From the NCBI GenBank assembly GCA_016218905.1, contig JACRCS010000371.1, positions 1 through 5,197 on the forward strand: a stretch of DNA of 5,197 nt. Direction: 5' to 3'. This DNA is from Deltaproteobacteria bacterium (GTDB lineage Bacteria; Desulfobacterota_C; Deferrisomatia; Deferrisomatales; JACRMM01). Shown here in pieces: positions 1-4,841 of the stretch. Position 1 is the stretch's first letter; each line of letters opens with the position of its first letter. Under the pieces are notes generated by a model. That model was given only the letters and a program-made list of their open reading frames with translations. It was not told the DNA's origin and searched no databases. Position numbers and translations under genes: made by a program.

Positions 1-1
1 C

Positions 2-952
2 TGCCCCGCCTGCGGCCTCATGTGGGCCAAGGTCTATCCCGAGTGGTGCGAGAAGCTGGGAATCGAGTATGGGATCCAGGCCAAGCACTACAGCGAGGTC
101 GTCTCGGAGAAGCTCCGCTCCGGCGAGTTCCGGTTCCCCGAACCCGAGGGTGGGGCGAAACCGTGCAAGGTCGCCTGGCACGACTCCTGCCACGCGGGAC
201 GCGCCCAGGGGATCTACGAGCCGCCGCGCGAGCTGCTCCAAGCCATCCCCGGCATCGAGCTCGTCGAGATGGACCACAACCGGGAGGAGGGCTACTGCTG
301 CGGGTCGGTGCTGACCCTCTTGAAGGAGCCCGAGGTGGCGGCGGACCTGGGGAAGATGAGGCTCGACGAGGCCGTGGCGGTCGGCGCCGACAAGATGGCG
401 GCCCTGTGCCCCTGCTGCGAGTTCCAGCTGCGGGTGAGCGCCGATGTGCGCGACGTCCCCATGGAGGTCGTGGACCTCGCGAGCCTCGCGGCCCAAAGCC
501 TCGGCTTCGAGCTCGCCGATCCCCACCCCGAGGTGCGCGCCCAGTGGGCGGTGTTCGAGAAGATGATCGCGCTGATGACGCCCAAGGGCTTCGCCGCGCT
601 CATGGGTACCATGTGGCCCGAGCTCATCGAGGCCATGCCCCTGGGGATGGGCGCGATGATGCGCCAGATGGCGAAGGTGCCGGGCGCCCTGGAGGCCATG
701 AAGCCCCTGTTCCCGGTCCTCTTCCCGCGCCTGCTGCCGTTGATGATGCCCAAGGTGATGCCCATCATGGTCGAGCGGATCCGTGCGCTCATCCCCATCA
801 TGCCCGACTACATGAGCGAGCAGCTGCCGGACCTCCTGCCCAAGGTCATGGACAACTTGATGCCCCACATGATCGGCGACGTGGTGCCGCTCGTGACCCA
901 GCCCATGATCGACTACCTGAAGGGGGAGGGGGAGGACCGGCGGGCGGCGTAG
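2..952 (+). CDS. CCG-domain Fe-S oxidoreductase (HdrD/GlpC-like), 3' part, with Met/Pro-rich tail
   Basis: The 5' end lies outside the window: the frame is open from base 2 and begins C-P-A-C-G-L, the closing CxxC of a first CCG domain. Numbering from the Met codon at 20, a complete second CCG domain follows: C57 in WHDSCH, C93-C94-G95, then C130-P-C-C133, with 35 residues between successive cysteine groups. Such domains bind a [4Fe-4S] cluster in HdrB/HdrD, GlpC and LldE-type proteins that pass electrons to quinones, disulfides or flavoproteins. The Met at 20 is therefore internal, and an N-terminal ferredoxin-like domain may lie upstream. Residues 181-300 form an unusual tail with 20 Met and 17 Pro in 120 residues, rich in MP and LP steps and without cysteine. 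It is probably helical and amphipathic, possibly peripheral to the membrane. The family is clear; the exact substrate is not. The gene converges on the minus-strand genes and is followed by a strong hairpin. Confidence 0.9.
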   Translation, partial: CPACGLMWAKVYPEWCEKLGIEYGIQAKHYSEVVSEKLRSGEFRFPEPEGGAKPCKVAWHDSCHAGRAQGIYEPPRELLQAIPGIELVEMDHNREEGYCCGSVLTLLKEPEVAADLGKMRLDEAVAVGADKMAALCPCCEFQLRVSADVRDVPMEVVDLASLAAQSLGFELADPHPEVRAQWAVFEKMIALMTPKGFAALMGTMWPELIEAMPLGMGAMMRQMAKVPGALEAMKPLFPVLFPRLLPLMMPKVMPIMVERIRALIPIMPDYMSEQLPDLLPKVMDNLMPHMIGDVVPLVTQPMIDYLKGEGEDRRAA

Positions 953-992
953 AGCGAGCCCAGGCGTCCCGGCCGCGCCCACAACGACCCAG

Positions 993-1038
993 GACGCGCG
1001 CCCCTGCCGGTTCCTCCCCGGCGGGGGCGCGGCGCGTC
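993..1038 (+). terminator. Strong GC hairpin after the CCG gene, possible terminator
   Basis: An inverted repeat 41 bases past the stop of the CCG gene. Bases 999-1010 pair with 1018-1029 as a 12-bp stem with one G-T wobble. A three-base bulge follows, then six more pairs (993-998 with 1033-1038). The loop is TTCCTCC. There is no T-run on either side, so it is not a classic rho-independent terminator. Hairpins of this kind often mark transcript ends in high-GC genomes, and this one lies between convergent genes. Termination is inferred from position and stem strength only. Confidence 0.45.
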
Positions 1039-1093
1039 AAGCGCGGGCAACAGGCGAAGGAAGCAGAGCGTCCTCCCTACTGCAGGTGCAACT

Positions 1094-1112
1094 CCCGGTC
1101 CTTCCAACCGGG
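1094..1112. repeat. Small perfect hairpin in the convergent intergenic region
   Basis: CCCGGT and ACCGGG form a six-base-pair stem with a seven-base loop. Size and loop length recall a tRNA arm, but the loop lacks the TTC motif of a T-arm on either strand and no acceptor stem surrounds it. I see no other structure in 1039-1176. The hairpin may contribute to termination between the converging genes, or be incidental in GC-rich DNA. Confidence 0.3.
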
Positions 1113-1176
1113 CCGTCACCCCCTACAGCCAAGCTCCCTGGCGCTGGCGGGGAGAAGTGCAGAAAACAGAATTCTT

Positions 1177-1201
1177 CCCGGGCGTTTACGCTTGCGCCGG
1201 G
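1177..1201 (-). terminator. Possible terminator of the 78-codon gene
   Basis: Read on the minus strand, this lies 14 bases past the TAA of the small gene. CCCGGCG and CGCCCGGG form a stem of seven pairs with one bulged base and a ten-base loop. Downstream on that strand comes AAGAATTCTGTTTT, which is T-rich for this genome though not a continuous T-run. Position and tail make it a reasonable but weak intrinsic terminator candidate. Confidence 0.35.
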
Positions 1202-1215
1202 TACCGTCGCTTGTA

Positions 1216-1452
1216 TTATCGAAGCAGTGCACCAGAGTAATCATGCTCACAACTAGAGGGCACATAATTACAAGCTTGTACCATCTTCAGCAACTCCTTC
1301 CGAATGGCCACTATATCCGTTAAGCCAAGACCGGCAACAGCCTTCATAATGTTATCCAGGTTCGATATCCCGACCTGATCGCCGTCAAGCAAGGTCAGCT
1401 TGCTAACCGCTCTCGCGGCAGCGGCGGGGCAGCAAAATTCCTCCGTCGCCAT
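1216..1452 (-). CDS. Small protein with conserved NYVPS-ALLR C-terminal motif, possibly foreign, function unknown
   Basis: A 78-aa product. I chose the ATG at 1452 because a perfect AGGAGG (1458-1463) sits five bases upstream. The same frame is open to a GTG at 1521, but that start has a poorer context. The protein begins MATEEFCCP, with a vicinal cysteine pair at 7-8. It continues with LLDGDQVGISNLDNIM, a helical stretch ending in IRKELLKMV, and NYVPSSCEHDYSGALLR. From memory, this layout resembles short archaeal and bacterial proteins labelled NAC family transcription factor, which end in NYxPS...YxxALLxEY. I could not verify this, and the label itself says little about function. The coding sequence is much lower in GC than its neighbours (25 of 60 bases are G/C in 1231-1290), which suggests acquisition from another genome. 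The TAA falls where the remembered family has Glu, and the frame would resume Y-K-R-R-Y-P-A-Q-A, so the last residues may have been lost. It appears to be transcribed alone. Confidence 0.7.
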   Translation of the reverse strand: MATEEFCCPAAAARAVSKLTLLDGDQVGISNLDNIMKAVAGLGLTDIVAIRKELLKMVQACNYVPSSCEHDYSGALLR

Positions 1453-1653
1453 TTCTGCCTCCTCTGGCCGTCGTTGCACAAGATTCAGGGCAAGATTGCC
1501 TCCCTCCTGCACGAGTCCCACCCAAACAGCGTCAGACCAAGCAAACGAAGTCTACGAAGCCAGACCATCTCCCCGGCACGTGCCCTCGACCCCGCCGACC
1601 GGCGCGCCTGAGCCCGCGGCCCGCACATGCACTCCTTCCCTCCCCAGGGTCCT
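1453..1653. other. Non-coding spacer between the small gene and the sdh cluster
   Basis: About 200 bases separate the small gene's start from the stop of the 108-aa ORF. Apart from the Shine-Dalgarno site, the only exact structure seen is a ten-base palindrome, GGCACGTGCC, at 1575-1584. I find no convincing sigma-70 or sigma-54 promoter, although the small gene should start its transcript here if it has its own. Open frames crossing this region look like shadows: no family motif and no ribosome site. Confidence 0.4.
1458..1463 (-). promoter_or_regulatory. Shine-Dalgarno site deciding the start of the small gene
   Basis: A perfect AGGAGG on the minus strand, five bases before the ATG at 1452. 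It selects this ATG over the in-frame GTG at 1521, shortening the predicted product from 101 to 78 residues. Confidence 0.75.
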
Positions 1654-1980
1654 TCACAAGGTGGCCAGCAGGTCGAACCCTGCCGCACGCAGCACCACCC
1701 CGCCCCAACGGACCGCCGCATCGGCCGCCTTGGCCACCAGAAGCGGCGCGCCGAGGGAGACGCCGAGCCTCACGGCGGCCAGCGGCAGGCTGGAGTCCAG
1801 CGCGCGCAAGGTCAGCACGAGCGCGGCCCAGAGGACGGGCCTCTGCAAGACGGCGGCGCCGAACACGATAGCCACGATGCCAGCAAAGACCTCCCGGCGG
1901 CGGCCCAGCGCGCTTGGCGGCACCTGGCTCACGAAGCCGGCGAGGCCGCCCGGCCCTGCCTCTCCCGGGATACCGGCCAT
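1654..1980 (-). CDS. Putative small membrane protein downstream of sdhB (weakly supported)
   Basis: A 108-codon frame starting at an ATG 12 bases after the sdhB stop, on the same strand. It keeps the region's G/C-rich third positions. The first 30 residues are Gly/Pro-rich. Hydrophobic stretches follow at about 31-47, 49-62 and 65-85, which could make two or three membrane helices. Its place after sdhB invites comparison with an SdhC/SdhD anchor, but the protein has no histidine at all and so cannot supply a heme b ligand; its charge pattern also does not resemble known anchors. No clear Shine-Dalgarno precedes the ATG, so translation would depend on coupling to sdhB. It matches no family I recognise. 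It is either a small inner-membrane protein of unknown role or a chance open frame in GC-rich DNA. Confidence 0.45.
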   Translation of the reverse strand: MAGIPGEAGPGGLAGFVSQVPPSALGRRREVFAGIVAIVFGAAVLQRPVLWAALVLTLRALDSSLPLAAVRLGVSLGAPLLVAKAADAAVRWGGVVLRAAGFDLLATL

Positions 1981-1992
1981 CGTGAAACGTCG

Positions 1993-2688
1993 TCACTCCG
2001 TTCGGATCTCCCGCTTCAGCTCGTTGATCGACTTCGTCACCTTGATCTGTTTGGGGCACACGCGCGTGCACTCGTAGTGGTTCACGCACGCCCACACGCC
2101 GTTGGGGAAGTCGAGCGCCCGGAGCCTTTCGGCGGTTTCTCCGTCGCGCGAGTCAAACACATACCGGAACGCCTGGACCAGGGCGGCGGGCCCGAGGAAG
2201 GCGGCGTTCTCCTGTTCCACCGGGCAGGCCGCCGTGCAGCAGGCGCACAGGATGCAGCGGATCGCCTCGTCGATCCGCGTCTTGGCCGCCGAGTCCTGGA
2301 GCCTCTCCCGCTCGGGAGGGGCATCCGGGGCCGAGAGGTAGGGGCGCACGAAGGCGACCTTTTCGAAAAAGGGCTCCAGGTCGACGATCAGGTCCCGGAG
2401 TACCCGGAAGGTCGGCAGGGGCTCGATCGTCACCTCGGGCGCGGGGACGTCCTTTACCAGCTTCTGGCAGGCGAGGGCGCACCGGCCGTTGATGCGCATG
2501 GCGTCGGAGCCGCAGATACCGTGCGCGCACGACATCCGGTAGGCGAGCGTGCCGTCCTGCTCCCACCGGATCCGGTTGAGGCAGTCCAGCACCCGTTCGC
2601 CGGGCTCAGTGGAGACCGAGTAGGTCTGGAAGCAGGGGGCGGCGTCCCTCTCCGGGTCGAACCGCTGGATCCGGAAGCGCATCTCCAT
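1993..2688 (-). CDS. sdhB: Succinate dehydrogenase/fumarate reductase iron-sulfur subunit
   Basis: A 231-aa electron-transfer subunit of complex II, carrying electrons from the SdhA flavin towards the quinone. The N-terminal plant-type ferredoxin domain has [2Fe-2S] ligands C54, C59, D62 and C74; Asp at the third position is as in E. coli SdhB. The C-terminal domain has CILCACCTAACP: C145, C148 and C151 with C211 for the [4Fe-4S] cluster, and C155, C201 and C207 for the [3Fe-4S] cluster. Length is normal for the family. After C155-P the sequence reads VEQENAAFLGP and lacks the paired Trp found there in E. coli SdhB, one of which lines the quinone site. The ATG lies one base after the sdhA stop, with a weak GAGGG upstream, so the genes are probably translationally coupled. 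SdhB is the likely name; a fumarate reductase running in the other direction cannot be excluded from sequence. Confidence 0.95.
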   Translation of the reverse strand: MEMRFRIQRFDPERDAAPCFQTYSVSTEPGERVLDCLNRIRWEQDGTLAYRMSCAHGICGSDAMRINGRCALACQKLVKDVPAPEVTIEPLPTFRVLRDLIVDLEPFFEKVAFVRPYLSAPDAPPERERLQDSAAKTRIDEAIRCILCACCTAACPVEQENAAFLGPAALVQAFRYVFDSRDGETAERLRALDFPNGVWACVNHYECTRVCPKQIKVTKSINELKREIRTE

Positions 2689-2689
2689 G

Positions 2690-4411
2690 TCAGTACACCC
2701 TCGGTTTGGGGGTGAAGCGCGTCACCGTGACCGGCTTGTAGGATACCTGGAGCTCGCCGTCGGCGAATCGGACCAGCGTGTGCTGGAGCCAGGCGTCGTC
2801 GTCCCGGTCCGGGAAGTCCTCACGGAAGTGGGCCCCGCGGCTCTCCGTGCGCGCCAGCGCCGAGACCACGATCGCCTTGGCGAGCGCCAGGAGCGAATCG
2901 AACTCCAGGACCTCCGGGAGATCGGCGTTCCACCGACTGCCCCGGTCCCCAAGGGCGACCTCGTCGCGACGCACTTCCAGACCCTCGATCTCCCCCAGGG
3001 CCCGGCTGAGGCTCCCCTCGGTCCGAAACACCGAGCACGACTCCATCATCACCTGCTGGAGGTGGCTTCGCAGGGCGCCGACCCGCTCGCCGCCCGGCCG
3101 GCGCCGCAGGTCGGCGAGCCGGCCGCGCACCGGGGCGGCCGCGTCCGGCCCGGCCGTGAGCCGCGGGAGCGCCGGCAGCTCCTCGCCCATGGTCCGGCCC
3201 GCGCGCCGCCCGAACACCACGAGGTCCAAGAGCGAGTTGCACCCCAGCCGATTCGCGCCGTGCACCGACACGCAGTCGCACTCGCCCGCCGCGTAAAGGC
3301 CTTGGACCGGAGTCCCGCCCGCCCCGAGCACGCGCCCGTCCACGTCTGTGGGAAGCCCGCCCATCATGTAGTGGCAGGTGGGCTGGACGGGGATCGGGTC
3401 GACGGACGCGTCGACGCCCAGGTACGTCAGTGCGAAGGACGTGATGTCGAAGAGCTTGGCCGCCAGCACCTCCTTGCCCAGGTGTGTGAGGTCCAGGTGA
3501 ACGAAGTCCCGGCCGTCGATCCCTCGGCCCTCCCGAACTTCGGTGAGGATCGCCCTCGACACCACGTCGCGTGGCGCCAAGTCCTTGATGGTGGGCGCGT
3601 AACGCTCCATGAAGCGCTCCCCGTGCCGGTTTCGCAGGATGCCGCCCTCGCCGCGCGCCGCCTCGCTGATGAGGATCCCCAGGCCGCAGATGCCGGTCGG
3701 GTGGAACTGGACGAACTCCATGTCCTGGAGCGGGACTCCGGCCCGATACGCCAGGTAGGCGCCGTCCCCGGTATTCGCGAAGCAGTTCGAGGTGGTCTTG
3801 TAGACCTTTCCGAACCCGCCGGTCGCCAACAGGGTCGCCCGGCTGCGCACGACGTGCAACTCTCCCGTGGCGAGCTCCAGCGCCACGAGCCCTTCGCACC
3901 GACCGTCCTGGACAAGGAGGTCGACGACGTGGAACTCGGAGAAGAAGCGGGTACCGCGGCGAACCGCCTCTCGGTGCAGTGTATCGAGGATCACCCGGCC
4001 CGTGTGGTCCGAGGCGTGACACGCGCGCTTGATCGCCGCGGCCCCGAACTCCCGGGTGTGTCCCCCAAAAGCCCGCTGTGCGATGGTGCCCGAGGGCGTC
4101 CGGTCGAAGGGGACCCCCATGTGCTCGAGCTCGTACACGGCCCTGGGGGCATCGCGGGCAAGCACCTCGGCGGCGTCCTGGTCGGTGAGGTAGTCGCCCC
4201 CCTTCACCGTGTCATACATGTGCCACTCCCAGGAATCCGGCTCCTCGTTGCCCAGGGCCGCGGCGATGCCGCCCTGGGCGGCTCCGGAGTGGGCCCGCGG
4301 GGGGTAGACCTTGCTCACGACCGCCACGTCGCCACGGCCCGCTACCTCCACCGCCGCCCGGAGGCCGGCGAGCCCGGCTCCGACGATCAGCACATCGCTC
4401 TCGAACGTCAT
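2690..4411 (-). CDS. sdhA: Succinate dehydrogenase/fumarate reductase flavoprotein subunit
   Basis: A 573-aa catalytic subunit that oxidises succinate to fumarate, or the reverse, on the cytoplasmic side. The Rossmann FAD motif GAGLAGL is at 11-17. H41 in PPRAHSGAAQGG is the conserved histidine that carries covalent 8-alpha-histidyl FAD. Substrate and proton-transfer residues are in place: H237 and T239 (FHPTG), the R253-E255 region (ARGEGG), R286 (DVVSR), H347 (HYMMGG) and R388 (GANRLG). GECD (376-379) and the SLLDLVVFGR block complete the FAD domain, and the protein ends with the family's YKPVTVTRFTPKPRVY-type tail. Length is typical and nothing is missing. The ATG at 4411 has AGGAGGG seven bases upstream. 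sdhB follows after one base. No sdhC or sdhD precedes it; instead a sirtuin remnant lies upstream. Codon use matches the surroundings, so this looks like a native, functional gene. Confidence 0.96.
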   Translation of the reverse strand: MTFESDVLIVGAGLAGLRAAVEVAGRGDVAVVSKVYPPRAHSGAAQGGIAAALGNEEPDSWEWHMYDTVKGGDYLTDQDAAEVLARDAPRAVYELEHMGVPFDRTPSGTIAQRAFGGHTREFGAAAIKRACHASDHTGRVILDTLHREAVRRGTRFFSEFHVVDLLVQDGRCEGLVALELATGELHVVRSRATLLATGGFGKVYKTTSNCFANTGDGAYLAYRAGVPLQDMEFVQFHPTGICGLGILISEAARGEGGILRNRHGERFMERYAPTIKDLAPRDVVSRAILTEVREGRGIDGRDFVHLDLTHLGKEVLAAKLFDITSFALTYLGVDASVDPIPVQPTCHYMMGGLPTDVDGRVLGAGGTPVQGLYAAGECDCVSVHGANRLGCNSLLDLVVFGRRAGRTMGEELPALPRLTAGPDAAAPVRGRLADLRRRPGGERVGALRSHLQQVMMESCSVFRTEGSLSRALGEIEGLEVRRDEVALGDRGSRWNADLPEVLEFDSLLALAKAIVVSALARTESRGAHFREDFPDRDDDAWLQHTLVRFADGELQVSYKPVTVTRFTPKPRVY

Positions 4412-4418
4412 GCTTCCG

Positions 4419-4425
4419 CCCTCCT
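4419..4425 (-). promoter_or_regulatory. Shine-Dalgarno site of sdhA
   Basis: AGGAGGG on the minus strand, seven bases before the sdhA ATG. It fixes the start and shows that sdhA is initiated independently of whatever lies upstream, including the broken sirtuin gene. Confidence 0.75.
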
Positions 4426-4440
4426 CTCTCCGGCCCTGCG

Positions 4441-4480
4441 GTCCGGCCGCCAGGCGGCCCGGCCGGCCGCAAGACCGGAC
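4441..4480 (-). promoter_or_regulatory. GC-rich inverted repeats in the sdhA leader
   Basis: Between the sirtuin remnant and sdhA, GTCCGG (4441-4446) can pair with CCGGAC (4475-4480). Alternatively GGCCGC (4445-4450) can pair with GCGGCC (4454-4459) around a three-base loop. The two pairings share bases, so they exclude each other. No T-run follows. This could be the terminator of the former sirtuin transcript, a leader structure affecting sdhA, or simply GC-rich sequence. No promoter consensus was found nearby. Confidence 0.3.
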
Positions 4481-4506
4481 TCAGGGTACGAGCAGGAAGG
4501 GGGCCG

Positions 4507-4786
4507 TCAAGCGGACGAGACCGGGAGGGCGTCGAGCAGCGGGGAGAGGAAGGCGCCGGCAGGCGCCCTCACGGCGAGTGTCGCGCGAGGAGTGAGGGGC
4601 GTGGGGTACCCTGGGTTTCTCCGGAAGGCCTCCGCGGTCGCGAGGTCTTCGGGGCGCCGATCGCGCCGCAGCCCCCCGGGACCTCGTGGGCACGCCGCCT
4701 TCGGCCGATACTCCGGCTCCCGTGATGGCCACCGGCCTCTTCGCCGCTTCGATCCGCTCGCGGAACCTCGATCGCTCTCGTTCCAC
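4507..4786 (-). pseudogene. Sirtuin (Sir2/CobB NAD-dependent deacylase) remnant: core deleted, frame broken
   Basis: The GTG at 4786 has GGGAGGAG a few bases upstream and opens a frame reading ERERSRFRERIEAAKRP, then VAITGAGVSAEGGVPT, the NAD-binding motif that starts sirtuins (TGAGxSxxSGxPTFRG). After codon 34 (base 4685) the family pattern continues in another frame as RGPGGL...RPEDLATAEAFRRNP. The Phe of FRG is lost, consistent with a deletion of about five bases. Straight after, near 4605-4617, the sequence becomes YPTPLTPRATLAVRAPAG, which matches sirtuin C-termini (typically NPEPTPLTP...L.GPAGEVLP), and stops at 4507. The catalytic His, the four zinc Cys and most of the Rossmann fold are absent: about 90 codons remain of the usual 240 or so. 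Read without the shift, the first frame gives a 101-residue product ending at 4481 with no sirtuin features after residue 34. Intact sirtuins remove acyl groups from lysines using NAD and regulate enzymes such as acetyl-CoA synthetase. This copy cannot do so. Confidence 0.8.
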
Positions 4787-4788
4787 GG

Positions 4789-4796
4789 CTCCTCCC
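4789..4796 (-). promoter_or_regulatory. Retained ribosome-binding site of the sirtuin remnant
   Basis: GGGAGGAG on the minus strand ends two bases before the GTG at 4786. Its survival suggests the gene decayed recently, and that the leader could still be translated into a short aberrant peptide upstream of sdhA. Confidence 0.55.
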
Positions 4797-4841
4797 TTCC
4801 CGGCCGATCCCCCCGGGGGCCGCGACCGCGAGGAGTGCGCC

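Noticed and set aside
20..22. Start of the CCG protein at the first ATG in the window
   Set aside because: The frame is open upstream and encodes CPACGL, the last CxxC of a preceding CCG domain, so this ATG is internal.
1094..1112. tRNA arm or attachment-site remnant
   Set aside because: The stem-loop has the right size but lacks the T-loop motif, and no acceptor stem, anticodon arm or CCA end can be drawn around it.
22..1323. A 433-codon open frame on the plus strand
   Set aside because: It overlaps the CCG gene in another frame, has a low-complexity Arg/Gly/Pro product, and crosses the intergenic hairpins into the opposite-strand small gene.
1216..1521. A longer, 101-residue form of the small gene starting at GTG 1521
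   Set aside because: The perfect AGGAGG sits just before the ATG at 1452, and the extra 23 residues carry no recognisable pattern.
1532..2095. A 187-codon frame on the minus strand overlapping the end of sdhB
   Set aside because: It is Arg/Gly-rich, overlaps about 100 bases of sdhB, and has no ribosome site or motif. The 108-aa frame in the same place is at least hydrophobic and follows sdhB without overlap.
4481..4786. A 101-residue intact small gene with a sirtuin-like start
   Set aside because: After residue 34 this frame is Arg/Pro-rich noise, while the sirtuin pattern continues in a different frame. A broken gene explains both better than a new small protein.
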